Shown here: piece by piece, positions 33,679 through 42,190 of the stretch
How positions within the stretch are numbered: the first letter of the stretch is position 1
Layout: each line of letters starts with the position of its first letter
From: Acholeplasmataceae bacterium UBA6150
GTDB lineage: Bacteria; Bacillota_I; Bacilli_A; Acholeplasmatales; UBA5453
Assembly: GCA_002423145.1 (NCBI GenBank)
Contig: DIUU01000016.1
Span: 1-64,000, forward strand
Direction of reading: 5' to 3'
Length of the DNA: 64,000 nt
Made by a program: the position numbers and the translations under genes
Notes under the pieces: generated by a model
The model's database searches: none
What the model was told of the DNA's origin: nothing
Seen by the model: only the letters and a program-made list of their open reading frames with translations

Positions 33679-34686
33679 TTATAATAAGCCTAAAGATCTG
33701 AGCAAAACAATGATGCCAAATATAGAGAATACAGAGAATAGCGATGTCCACACAACCAATTGAGCAGCCAACGATTCGTCAGCCTTCATTTCTGATGCCA
33801 TGACCGCTGAAGAAATCGCTACTGGCGAGGCGAACAACGCTATGGTCCCTGCAAAATAGCTTGGTTTCATGACGAAAGCAGGAATGAATGTATCGACCAA
33901 GTAAATCAATCCAAAGCCCAGTGCTGGTGCAAATATCAGTCTTCCAAAGACCCCGATGGAAACTTCCTTCATCATGCTAGATAACGCTTTAAATTTAAAT
34001 TGTCCACCGAGTACAATCAAAGCTAATGGTGAAGCAATATCTGCTACATATTTAACGGCTTGATAGACAAAGGGGAGATTGGTTTTAATGGTGAAAACAC
34101 GTACCCCATCGACCATAGGGATGAATTCACGCAGGATCAATAAGACTGAACCCACAGCAACACCAATGATTAACGGGTTTTTAATGATATCGTGTACCAC
34201 TTTTTTAAAACTCAAACCGCCTTGTTCTTTTTTAAACATGGTCAGTGAGACTACCGATAAAATGTTAAACAACGGAATGGTAAATGCAGCAAGAATGGAT
34301 ACCAACGCTGCAGCGCCATTTCCACCCAAAGAAGTGGCTAGAGGTAACCCAATGATAGCGAAGTTTGAACGGAATATACACTGTAAAACGACACCTTTTC
34401 TGTCGTCTCTTGGCACAACCCAAATGACCACCAAAAGTCCGATGAGGAATAGTAAAAATATACCGAGCAAAGAGATTAAAACGATTCCAAATTCAATCTG
34501 TTCGATCGAATCGATATCGTATATATTTTTAGCAAGTAACACAGGTAATGCAATGAAAAATACAAATCGATTGGCCATTTTTAAGAATTTTTCTTCTAAA
34601 AAATGAATCCGCATCAAAAAATAACCCAGTACGATTAACAGCACAATCGGCATGATTGCGTTAATCGCAAACCACAATGTTGACAT
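33679..34686 (-). CDS. AEC family transporter (auxin efflux carrier-like)
   Basis: A 335-residue membrane protein with about ten spans in two five-span halves, of the AEC/bile-acid-sodium transporter-like fold. The first half has IVLLIVLGYFLMRIHFL and RSNFAIIGLPLA, the second FGRLIFAPALGFG and GTIALFASPVAISSAVMASEM. Bacterial members move malate, other organic acids or amino-acid derivatives; the substrate cannot be fixed. It follows the two P-II genes and could be under their control. RBS AAAGGAAGG. Confidence 0.87.
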   Translation of the reverse strand: MSTLWFAINAIMPIVLLIVLGYFLMRIHFLEEKFLKMANRFVFFIALPVLLAKNIYDIDSIEQIEFGIVLISLLGIFLLFLIGLLVVIWVVPRDDRKGVVLQCIFRSNFAIIGLPLATSLGGNGAAALVSILAAFTIPLFNILSVVSLTMFKKEQGGLSFKKVVHDIIKNPLIIGVAVGSVLLILREFIPMVDGVRVFTIKTNLPFVYQAVKYVADIASPLALIVLGGQFKFKALSSMMKEVSIGVFGRLIFAPALGFGLIYLVDTFIPAFVMKPSYFAGTIALFASPVAISSAVMASEMKADESLAAQLVVWTSLFSVFSIFGIIVLLRSLGLL

Positions 34687-34705
34687 AGTAAACCTTCCTT
34701 TGGAT

Positions 34706-34729
34706 AGACCCTATTTTTGTAGGGGGTCT
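34706..34729 (-). terminator. Possible attenuator between P-II and AEC genes
   Basis: AGACCC...GGGTCT stem just after the second P-II gene. No T run follows on the minus strand, so it may only weaken read-through or protect the message. Confidence 0.35.
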
Positions 34730-35065
34730 TTACTCTACTTTAAAGTCTAGCGGTTCAAAGCTAAACCCAATTGAATCTTCCACTTTCATGGAAAAACATA
34801 AACCTCTGGCATGGGTTGTCACCCCATATTTAGACGTCATGGCTTTCATGAGTGCGTTTTTTTGTTCTTCTTGACACACAATCATCAAGATGTCTTTTTC
34901 TGAGTGTATGGTAATTCCGAAAAATTTTTGTTTTTCAGTCGACACGCTACTTCTACCATGGATGATGGTGCCCCCACGTGCCCCAGCTTTGCGTGCTTCT
35001 GTCATGGCTTCATAAGCATAGCCATGGTTACATATGAATAATATCACAGATTGTTCTTGTGTCAT
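34730..35065 (-). CDS. P-II-like regulatory protein (second copy)
   Basis: A 111-residue ferredoxin-like alpha/beta protein in the P-II superfamily. The central segment KAGARGGTIIHGRSS is the region where the T-loop and nucleotide pocket lie. The Tyr uridylylation site of GlnB is not present. The start overlaps the first P-II gene as ATGA. It probably binds a small effector and a membrane partner; with the DUF1538 protein encoded next door, that partner is the obvious candidate. No nitrogen genes are nearby. Confidence 0.75.
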   Translation of the reverse strand: MTQEQSVILFICNHGYAYEAMTEARKAGARGGTIIHGRSSVSTEKQKFFGITIHSEKDILMIVCQEEQKNALMKAMTSKYGVTTHARGLCFSMKVEDSIGFSFEPLDFKVE

Positions 35066-35391
35066 GATCGTACCTCCTCGGCTTCATATAAGAAGTCATA
35101 TCCCATTTTGCCTATAGAATCTATATCGATGGCGAAGGCCACCCCAAAATGGGTATGTTCAAAATCGTATGCTTCATTGATATCCTCTAAAATTCCTCGA
35201 ACATCTTGATCATCGATGACAGAGAACAATACTTCTTTTTCTGTATCACCCATGCATAATATGTCAGCAATTTCAGTCGGCGCTGTGCCTTTTCCAATCA
35301 TCGTCGTTTGAAAATGAATCATCCCTTGGTGGATGATTTTCGCAACCAAGTCTGACTTTCCTTTAGGAACAATGGTAATCAATAGTTTCAT
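35062..35391 (-). CDS. P-II-like regulatory protein (first copy)
   Basis: A 109-residue P-II-type protein (start KLLITIVPKGKSDLVAKIIHQG, then TTMIGKGTAP), with the family's two strand-helix-strand units and no recognisable uridylylation site. It differs strongly from the second copy, so the pair may form a heteromer or answer to different effectors. ATGA overlaps join it to the DUF1538 gene upstream and the other P-II gene downstream. Confidence 0.75.
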   Translation of the reverse strand: MKLLITIVPKGKSDLVAKIIHQGMIHFQTTMIGKGTAPTEIADILCMGDTEKEVLFSVIDDQDVRGILEDINEAYDFEHTHFGVAFAIDIDSIGKMGYDFLYEAEEVRS

Positions 35392-36872
35392 GAAGATTCT
35401 CCTTTCAAATCGATGATTTCATCTTCAACGACACTCACCACATGGTGTTGAGTCTTACGTTTCGCGATGATACCAATGATTTGGATTGTTATGAGGGGTG
35501 CCATGGCCACCAAAGCGATTAACCCAAAGGCATCGGTTAATGGGTTCGCTGACGGTACTACAGCGGCAGCACCTAAGGCCAAAGGCATTAGGAAGGCTGA
35601 GGTCATCGCCCCAGATACGGCGCCACCAGAGTCAAAAGCAATGTATGAATAAATCGGTGGGGATAGAAATGTTAATCCCAAAGAAATCGCATAGCCTGGG
35701 AGAATTATCCACCAAAGGCTGATGCCCGTTTGAACGCGTAATAAAGCAAATCCGATAGCCAATGCGACCCCGCTAGATAAGGCAATCATCATCAGTTTTC
35801 GACTGATTGCACCAGCGGATACTTCTTCCACTTGGTGGTTTAATGCGACCACAGAGGGTTCAGCTGAAACCACCATGAATCCGAATACCATTCCCAGTGG
35901 GATGAGTAACCATGTGATCTCACTGGCAAAATACGCCCCAATATACCCACCAATGTTGACCAATCCACCATTGGCCCCGGTTAAAAATAAAACCAATCCA
36001 ATGTAAGTATAGAAAAAGGCGATCGAAATTTTAATCACTCGCTGTTTAGATAATTTAAATGCAAACAGTTGAAAGATCAAGAAAAACAAAACAAAGGGTA
36101 AAATGGCGATTGCCATTTGGATTAAATTGTTTAAGAAATAGTCCAGCATCGTGGAACTTGTATCGATGACAGGGACGCTGGGTTGATAAAACAAACCTAA
36201 GATTAAAACGCTCAAGATGGGACCAATCGAAGCCAGCCCAATCAAGCCGAAGGAATCGAGTTCTGAAGCTTTGTCACCACGGGCATGTGAGATACCAAAC
36301 CCAAGTGCCATGATGAATGGTACCGCCATCGGTCCTGTGGTAACCCCACCGGAGTCAAAAGCGATCGGGATGAAATCCGGACTGCTCATCGATACAAATA
36401 TGGCGACAATGAATAATAAACCATATAATGCTATAAAAACAGTTCTGAGTGGGATTTGAAATAGGATACGCATCAGAGCAATCATGACGAATAATCCAAC
36501 CCCAATCGCTACTGCGAATATGAGGACAAATTGCGGAATAACGGATTTAAATTGATCACCTAAAACCCAAAGGGCTGGTTCTGCAACTGTAATCATAAAC
36601 CCCACAAGAAACGCAACCACGATGAATAGACCAAACTTTTTACGTTTTGTGATGAATATCCCGATGTCCTCTGCTAAAGATATCATCGATGAAAATGCAC
36701 CAATTTGAAAGATGGCTAAACCCAACACGAGCAGAATCACACCCACACTAAAGTTTAGAATGTCATTTGCTTCTACACCAATCAACAAACTGATGATCAA
36801 AATGATAAACGATACAGGGAGAATGGCCAATGCGGATTCTTTAATTTTGTCAATTAACAATCTGTATTTCAT
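35388..36872 (-). CDS. DUF1538 membrane protein with two internal repeats
   Basis: A 494-residue polytopic protein with about twelve spans. It is built from two copies of one unit: GFM-x3-AEP at 91-99 and 331-339, and AFDSGG at 171-176 and 412-417, each followed by a small-residue helix (GPMAVPFIMALG and GAMTSAFLMPLALG). The 240-residue offset is constant. Buried acidic and Ser/Gly motifs repeated with this symmetry are what ion-coupled transporters show. The function of DUF1538 is not known to me. RBS GAGGAGG at a good distance. Confidence 0.85.
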   Translation of the reverse strand: MKYRLLIDKIKESALAILPVSFIILIISLLIGVEANDILNFSVGVILLVLGLAIFQIGAFSSMISLAEDIGIFITKRKKFGLFIVVAFLVGFMITVAEPALWVLGDQFKSVIPQFVLIFAVAIGVGLFVMIALMRILFQIPLRTVFIALYGLLFIVAIFVSMSSPDFIPIAFDSGGVTTGPMAVPFIMALGFGISHARGDKASELDSFGLIGLASIGPILSVLILGLFYQPSVPVIDTSSTMLDYFLNNLIQMAIAILPFVLFFLIFQLFAFKLSKQRVIKISIAFFYTYIGLVLFLTGANGGLVNIGGYIGAYFASEITWLLIPLGMVFGFMVVSAEPSVVALNHQVEEVSAGAISRKLMMIALSSGVALAIGFALLRVQTGISLWWIILPGYAISLGLTFLSPPIYSYIAFDSGGAVSGAMTSAFLMPLALGAAAVVPSANPLTDAFGLIALVAMAPLITIQIIGIIAKRKTQHHVVSVVEDEIIDLKGESS

Positions 36873-36941
36873 CCAATCCCTCCTCAGTATCTTACACTTT
36901 ATAGTTTACTAAAAAACGGCTAAATAAGATAACTAAAAGAG

Positions 36942-36967
36942 AAAAAAGTGACCAAGTGGTCGCTTTA
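36942..36967 (-). terminator. Terminator of the FNT gene
   Basis: AAAGCGACCA-CT-TGGTCACTTT followed by T on the minus strand, overlapping the stop codon. Confidence 0.78.
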
Positions 36968-37585
36968 TTCAGTCTTATCAAGTTTTTCGATGGTATGGTC
37001 AAGAAAGCATAGGAACATCGCACCAATGCCATTACCAATAATCATGATGATTAAATATAAAAGCGCCTTTAAAGAATACGCCCCTGCAATGGCAAAGTAT
37101 GCCATATTAGCCACACTGTGTTCAAACTTAGAAAGTATGAAAATCATCACAGCGAATATTACAAATAAGACTTTCGCAGTATCTAGTTTCGCTTTTCGAT
37201 AACCTTCGACACCCAGATACATCATAGCACCACATAAAATGGATAAAATCAGTACTTTGATCAATCCGTTTTCGAGTTTTAAATCGACCAAATCTTGGGT
37301 TTTAATAACGATCGGCAGTCTCATTAGGCGAACCATAATACCAATCAAAAATGTACCTAAAATATTACCCAACAGCGTCATACTCAATACTTTTGCATAG
37401 CCTTTTTCTTTGACCCAGTAGCCGACTTTTCCAGTATATAAATAATACCCAGAAGACACAATCATCAACAGACCAAAACTAAACAATAGTGAACCGAGGT
37501 AGGCATTGTCGACAGATAGATACGCCACTGCAGCAATCCCAATCAATAGCCCTGCATACAGTGCTTTTACAAAAATGGATTTCAT
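36965..37585 (-). CDS. Formate/nitrite transporter family channel
   Basis: A 206-residue membrane protein with six spans, shorter than FocA but with the family landmarks: GLLIGIAAVAYLS, LLGNILGTFLIG and the central KFEHSVANMAYF with the pore His. Members form pentamers that pass formate, nitrite, hydrosulfide or lactate. In a fermenter, formate or a weak acid is most likely. It is divergent from the ABM gene at 37707 and has its own terminator. Confidence 0.85.
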   Translation of the reverse strand: MKSIFVKALYAGLLIGIAAVAYLSVDNAYLGSLLFSFGLLMIVSSGYYLYTGKVGYWVKEKGYAKVLSMTLLGNILGTFLIGIMVRLMRLPIVIKTQDLVDLKLENGLIKVLILSILCGAMMYLGVEGYRKAKLDTAKVLFVIFAVMIFILSKFEHSVANMAYFAIAGAYSLKALLYLIIMIIGNGIGAMFLCFLDHTIEKLDKTE

Positions 37586-37653
37586 ACTAAACTCCTTATA
37601 TAGTTGATTTATTTATATCCAATAGAACGGCAATATAGAATTTCAATCAAATC

Positions 37654-37684
37654 GTTTAAACCACCCACTTTGTTTTGGTAAAAT
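37654..37684 (+). promoter_or_regulatory. Promoter of the ABM monooxygenase gene
   Basis: TTTAAA and TAAAAT with an 18-base spacer on the plus strand, about 22 bases before the start codon. Confidence 0.5.
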
Positions 37685-37706
37685 ACGATTGAAAGGACTT
37701 GATACG

Positions 37707-38024
37707 ATGTACATCATAACACGTGTTATAAAAGTTGAAAAAGGTCAAAAAGCAGTTTTACAAGAAAAGTTCAGTCAACCCTTTCGGTTACAAACCATCG
37801 ATGGTTTTGTCAAGCGTGAAGTATTGATCGATGAAAAATCCCTTGAATACGATACCTACCGTATTTCTGTTTATTGGGCATCCCGTGAAGCATTTTACGC
37901 TTGGGAGGGTTCTGAAGAACACAAAGCTTTACATAAACATGGCAAAGGTCATGGAGACATGCCTGGGGTCATCGAATCTTCTAAAGAAACTTACTTTGAA
38001 CTAGCTACCCTATTCGCTAAATAA
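37707..38024 (+). CDS. Antibiotic biosynthesis monooxygenase (ABM) domain protein, HmoA/IsdG-like
   Basis: A 105-residue dimeric alpha-beta barrel protein. MYIITRVIKVEKG, FVKREVLID, ISVYWASREAFYAWEGSEEH and the following His-rich stretch (KALHKHGKGHGD) fit the HmoA/IsdG branch, some of which break down heme. A heme-binding His is plausible in HKALHKH, but activity is not proven. The start at 37707 follows GAAAGGACTT; a TTG at 37689 is a worse choice. It is one of only two intact plus-strand genes in the window. Confidence 0.83.
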   Translation: MYIITRVIKVEKGQKAVLQEKFSQPFRLQTIDGFVKREVLIDEKSLEYDTYRISVYWASREAFYAWEGSEEHKALHKHGKGHGDMPGVIESSKETYFELATLFAK

Positions 38025-38049
38025 AAGCTACTTTGCAGTGGTTTTTTTT
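38024..38049 (+). terminator. Terminator of the ABM gene
   Basis: AAAGCTACT-TTGC-AGTGGTTT followed by seven T on the plus strand, meeting the end of the convergent ZIP gene. Confidence 0.6.
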
Positions 38050-38869
38050 AACCCAAAGCCACGTCCAATATCATCATGATGAGAAATCCCAAGATGAATC
38101 CAAATGTCGCGACATGTTCACCTTTTTCATCGATGATGTCTTTCGATTCAGGGATGAGTTCTTCGATGACAACATAAATCATCGCACCGGCAGCAAACGT
38201 TAATGCATAAGGCAATATTTCACTGACAAAAGTGACCAATACGGCACCAATCACGGCGAAAACCGGTTCAACCAGTGCTGAAGCTTGTCCATAAAAGAAT
38301 GATTTTCTACGAGAGTTGCCTTCTTGTCTCAATGGAATCGAAACGGCAGCCCCTTCTGGGAAGTTTTGAATCCCAATCCCAATCGCAACTGCAGTCGCAG
38401 CGAGCAACGCAGATTCTGGGTTAGCAGCGAGTGCTACAGCACCAAATGCGACCCCAACAGCAAGACCTTCTGGAATATTATGGAGTGTGATGGAGAAAAC
38501 CAACAACACATTTCTGGATAATTTGGTTCGAATCCCTTCTTGCAGATTGACTTTACCAAAGTGAATATGTGGGATGAGTTTATCAAATGCAAATAAAAAT
38601 CCTGTCCCCATCAAAATCCCCAATGCTGCAACCAACCAAGGAATTTTACCTTGAATTTCTGCCATATCGAGGGCGGGGATAATCAAGCTCCATACCGAAG
38701 CAGCAATCATGACACCAGCAGCGAAACCAAGCATCATGTTATATACATTTTTATTAATACCTTTAAAGTAAAACACCAGTGACGCACCTAACGCTGTTAG
38801 GGACCACGTTAAAATACCGCCCAATAACGCAAGTTGCCAGTTATCGAGTTTGAGTAAATAATCTATCAT
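38048..38869 (-). CDS. ZIP family divalent metal transporter
   Basis: A 273-residue protein with eight spans. The zinc-binding motifs of ZIP are in span IV (HNIPEGLAVGVAFG) and span V (NFPEGAAVSIPL). The variable loop has IPHIHFGKV. It would bring in zinc, or iron and manganese. The start at 38869 follows AGAAGGTG. A TATAAT box lies at 38901-38896. Confidence 0.92.
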   Translation of the reverse strand: MIDYLLKLDNWQLALLGGILTWSLTALGASLVFYFKGINKNVYNMMLGFAAGVMIAASVWSLIIPALDMAEIQGKIPWLVAALGILMGTGFLFAFDKLIPHIHFGKVNLQEGIRTKLSRNVLLVFSITLHNIPEGLAVGVAFGAVALAANPESALLAATAVAIGIGIQNFPEGAAVSIPLRQEGNSRRKSFFYGQASALVEPVFAVIGAVLVTFVSEILPYALTFAAGAMIYVVIEELIPESKDIIDEKGEHVATFGFILGFLIMMILDVALG

Positions 38870-38968
38870 AATAACACCTTCTATTTCCATTCATCATTAT
38901 AGCACTCTCGATTCAAAATCAATCACTATCTTATACAGATATTAAAAGAAAATGCTTACTTGAAAGAC

Positions 38969-40264
38969 CTATAAGAACATGGCCATATAAATCGGGTAAG
39001 TGACAATATTTTTAGTATAGGATACATTGTTTAAAGAAAGTTTGATGGCTTGGTTTAAGCCAAAGTTTTCAAACATACTTTCAATCATTTTGGTCTTTGG
39101 ATTGTCCGCTTCTTTGACTTCTACGACGGTATTTTTGTCGTTAAACTTGATCAAGAAATCGGCTTCTAGGGTTGTATTACGATCGAAGTAATACAATTTC
39201 TTCCCATTTTTCATAAATATATCCGCGATTGCTGCTTCTAAGAGTGCACCATGGAATGCTTTGAGTTTACCTGTATGGATGGCGATTTGTGCCTCGCCAC
39301 CGTAGGAGGATGTCAACAGTCCTATATCTTTGTAATAGACTTTAAAGACGTCGTATTTCGCTTGTTGTGCATAGGGCAGTTTTGGTGTCGATAAATTAAA
39401 GCATATATCTACCATATCGGCGTAGTATAGCCATAATAAATTCTTTTCATATTTTCGTGCTGCGGTTTTTGGTTCAACAAAACCATATTGGAATTTTTTA
39501 TTTTCTTTGTCTAATTGGAAAGGTACAGATAAGAAGCACTTAATCGATTTTGCATAGTCAGGTTTAGATAAATAGACTTTCATATCTTTATTATATGTTT
39601 GAAGTATCTTGGTATGTTTTTTAATGACTAAGCTGAAATTGTGTGTCGATAGAAAGGAGTTGACTACTTCTGGTAATCCACCCACAGTCATGTATTCATA
39701 GAAAATGCCTAACATCATTTCATGGAGGGCATCGGGGACTGGTAACTTATTAACAAAATAGTGCTTTAAGTCATTCATAATATTACTCGAAACACCACTA
39801 GCCCAAAGATACTCTTCAAAATCTAGGCTATTCATATCGAGAATTTGTTCATATGGGTAAGGGGTTGTTGGAAATACTTCAGGGTTGATGCCAAAGTATG
39901 AGGTAGCCATGATGACATCGTATTTTTGATTGTTTACGAAATTTTTGACAGCGACTCGAACATTGGGGCACAGGTGAATTTCATCAAAGAAAAACAGGGT
40001 TTGACCCGAGACAATCTTTTCAACATGCAAAAATAAACTCACTTTTTTGATGAGATTGGTTATGTCGATGTTTTCATTGAATACTGGAATCAGTTCAGGG
40101 TTTTTCTCAAAGTCGATTTTCACATAATACTTGTAGTATTCTTTAGCAAATCGTTCAATGATGGCTGTCTTACCGACACCACGTGGCCCTTTGATCATCA
40201 ATGCTTGTCGATTAGGGTTGTCATGCCATTCTATCAAATCTTGTGTTATCTTTCTTTTTAGCAT
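38969..40264 (-). CDS. AAA-type ATPase with DUF4143 domain
   Basis: A 431-residue protein of the AAA_14/DUF4143 type. The Walker A is KGPRGVGKTA (about residues 24-33) and the Walker B is TLFFFDEIHLCP. The C-terminal DUF4143 part has the nuclease-like motif DFLIKFNDKNTVVEVKEAD (Asp...Glu-x-Lys). Such stand-alone genes are common in free-living and host-linked Firmicutes; their function is not settled. A TTGCTT-17-TATAAT promoter (40308-40280) precedes it. Confidence 0.88.
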   Translation of the reverse strand: MLKRKITQDLIEWHDNPNRQALMIKGPRGVGKTAIIERFAKEYYKYYVKIDFEKNPELIPVFNENIDITNLIKKVSLFLHVEKIVSGQTLFFFDEIHLCPNVRVAVKNFVNNQKYDVIMATSYFGINPEVFPTTPYPYEQILDMNSLDFEEYLWASGVSSNIMNDLKHYFVNKLPVPDALHEMMLGIFYEYMTVGGLPEVVNSFLSTHNFSLVIKKHTKILQTYNKDMKVYLSKPDYAKSIKCFLSVPFQLDKENKKFQYGFVEPKTAARKYEKNLLWLYYADMVDICFNLSTPKLPYAQQAKYDVFKVYYKDIGLLTSSYGGEAQIAIHTGKLKAFHGALLEAAIADIFMKNGKKLYYFDRNTTLEADFLIKFNDKNTVVEVKEADNPKTKMIESMFENFGLNQAIKLSLNNVSYTKNIVTYPIYMAMFL

Positions 40265-40279
40265 ATTATCACCACACTA

Positions 40280-40308
40280 ATTATAGTTAAAAGATTTGAC
40301 TTAAGCAA
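40280..40308 (-). promoter_or_regulatory. Promoter of the AAA/DUF4143 gene
   Basis: TTGCTT (40308-40303) and TATAAT (40285-40280) with a 17-base spacer on the minus strand. Confidence 0.7.
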
Positions 40309-40375
40309 GTCCAATCACATATTTTATAATCGTTTTTTTTGAATTTTTGCATATTTTATTAAGTAATCTAAAAAA

Positions 40376-40402
40376 CAAAAAGACCCTAAGATAGGATCTT
40401 TA
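40376..40402 (-). terminator. Terminator of the acyl-CoA dehydrogenase/ETF operon
   Basis: AAAGATCCTA-TCT-TAGGGTCTTTTTG on the minus strand, one G-U pair in a 10-bp stem, right after etfA. Confidence 0.82.
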
Positions 40403-40409
40403 TTGAAAA

Positions 40410-41402
40410 TTATAGATTTTTTAATGCGACGATGGCTTTGAGTTCTTCTCTAACCAAAGGCAAGACTTGTTTCGCATCAGCGATAATTGATACATCTGCT
40501 ACATCAAAGATGAGGGCATTTGGATCGGTATTTACTGCGATGATCAATTCTGATTTATCCATGCCACTGATGTGTTGGATAGCTCCACTGATACCTGAGG
40601 CAAAATAGACTTTAGGATGTACGGTGGTCCCGGTTTGTCCGACTAGACGGTCCTTTTGTTCGATGTTGGCATCGACAACCGCTCTCGAAGCTGCTACTTC
40701 ACCACCCAAGAGTTGGGCGATTTCTTTCAGTGCAGGGAACATATTCGATACCCCACGTCCACCAGCAACAATAACTTGTGCTTTATTGAGTTCGACTTTT
40801 TTATGGGTTAATTTTTCGCTGTTTAAAACCTTTACTTTAGAAAGTGTGTCACAGTGAAATTCGACGTTTTTGACTTGAGACGTTCTTGACTTATCTTCTT
40901 CGATTTTGAATATGGATGGTCTAATAGTCGCCATCTGAGGCACGGTGTTTTCACAAATGATGGTGGCGAATAAATTACCACCCAGCGCAGGTCTGGTTGC
41001 TAATAATAACAACTTATCACCCATTTCAAAATCCAGTATAGTCGCGTCTGCAGTTAAACCGGTATTCAATCGAGCAGATACGCGTGGTGCTAAATCTCTG
41101 CCTTCGAGGGTAGAACCGATGAGAAACACATCAGGTCTTTCCGACTTCATGAGGTTTTCAACCGCTTGTGTGTAGTAATGTGTATCGTAATTAGATAATT
41201 TTCCATCCAATGTGCTGATGATGACATCGGCACCACAATAGGTCATGGTTTCGATGTCTTTTTGAGTTAAAACATCCCCAAAATAAACCGCACTGATTGG
41301 AATATCTTTACCCAATTTACGTCTACATTCAGATAATAACTCTAACCCAATGGGTTGAAGTTTACCTTGTTTTTGTTCCATAAATACCCAAACATTATTC
41401 AT
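40410..41402 (-). CDS. etfA: Electron transfer flavoprotein subunit alpha
   Basis: A 330-residue subunit that binds FAD in its C-terminal domain (SRAVVDANIEQ, GQTGTTVHPKVYFASGISGAIQH and the final NTDPNALIFDVADVSII). It passes electrons between the acyl-CoA dehydrogenase and its partner. The start at 41402 follows GGAGGTC; the longer reading lies inside etfB. The order acd-etfB-etfA is the usual one of butyryl-CoA dehydrogenase/ETF complexes. Confidence 0.95.
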   Translation of the reverse strand: MNNVWVFMEQKQGKLQPIGLELLSECRRKLGKDIPISAVYFGDVLTQKDIETMTYCGADVIISTLDGKLSNYDTHYYTQAVENLMKSERPDVFLIGSTLEGRDLAPRVSARLNTGLTADATILDFEMGDKLLLLATRPALGGNLFATIICENTVPQMATIRPSIFKIEEDKSRTSQVKNVEFHCDTLSKVKVLNSEKLTHKKVELNKAQVIVAGGRGVSNMFPALKEIAQLLGGEVAASRAVVDANIEQKDRLVGQTGTTVHPKVYFASGISGAIQHISGMDKSELIIAVNTDPNALIFDVADVSIIADAKQVLPLVREELKAIVALKNL

Positions 41403-42189
41403 GGTTTTTGACCTCCATATAAGGATAGAGTAGTTTTGTAATCCATTTCGCAGCATCCTCTGGATTCATGACGACTTTTTCAGATTTGGCTTGAACTTGT
41501 TTAACGTATGTTTTTTTAACTTTTGTAGGTGATCCCTTTAATCCAATGTGCATGGAATCTACTTTTAAATCACTGAATGTAACCAATTGAACCTTTTTGT
41601 CGGTGTTATGAAAAATGTCCCAAGCGTTCATATAACGCGGTTTATTCATATCAGCCAGTGTCGTTACCAACACAGGTAATTCGACTTCAAGGGTTAAGAT
41701 TTCACTGTCCGTGCGTTTTTTCACCACCATCGAATGTGAATCTACTCTAATGATTTCTGATAGGTAAGTGATTTGTGGGATATTTAAAAATTCAGCCACT
41801 TGTGGACCGACTTGGGCGGTATCCCCATCGATGGCTTGGTAGCCAGCAATGATTAAATCATATTTTAATGTCTTTAGAAAACTGGATAATATCGTCGAAG
41901 TTGCCCAGGTGTCTGACCCCGCGAATGCACGGTCAGATAATAAATAACATTGGTCAACACCTCTGGCATATAGCTCAATGAGCATCGATTCTGCTTGCAT
42001 CGGCCCCATGGAAACAACACTCACAGACCCGCCATAACGGGCTTTGAGCTTAAGGGCTTCTTCAACCCCTGCCAAGTCGTTAGGATTGACAATACTTTGA
42101 ACCCCCGCACGAATGAGGGTATTGGTTTCTTTATCGATTTTAATCTCGGTTGTATCGGGAACTTGTTTAACTAATACAATGATATTCAT
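41395..42189 (-). CDS. etfB: Electron transfer flavoprotein subunit beta
   Basis: A 264-residue subunit (start NIIVLVKQVPDTTE, then IVNPNDLAGVEEALKL and AGYQAIDGDTAQVGPQVAEFL). The last segment is the FAD/AMP-binding region seen in bifurcating EtfB. If a second FAD is bound here, the complex could couple NADH oxidation to ferredoxin reduction. The start at 42189 overlaps nothing and lies 1 base after the acd stop. It ends 8 bases inside etfA. Confidence 0.95.
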   Translation of the reverse strand: MNIIVLVKQVPDTTEIKIDKETNTLIRAGVQSIVNPNDLAGVEEALKLKARYGGSVSVVSMGPMQAESMLIELYARGVDQCYLLSDRAFAGSDTWATSTILSSFLKTLKYDLIIAGYQAIDGDTAQVGPQVAEFLNIPQITYLSEIIRVDSHSMVVKKRTDSEILTLEVELPVLVTTLADMNKPRYMNAWDIFHNTDKKVQLVTFSDLKVDSMHIGLKGSPTKVKKTYVKQVQAKSEKVVMNPEDAAKWITKLLYPYMEVKNHE

Positions 42190-42190
42190 A

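Noticed and set aside
34079..34606. A 175-codon plus-strand frame opposite the AEC permease
   Set aside because: It is the antisense shadow of a clear membrane protein; composition is the complement of hydrophobic codons.
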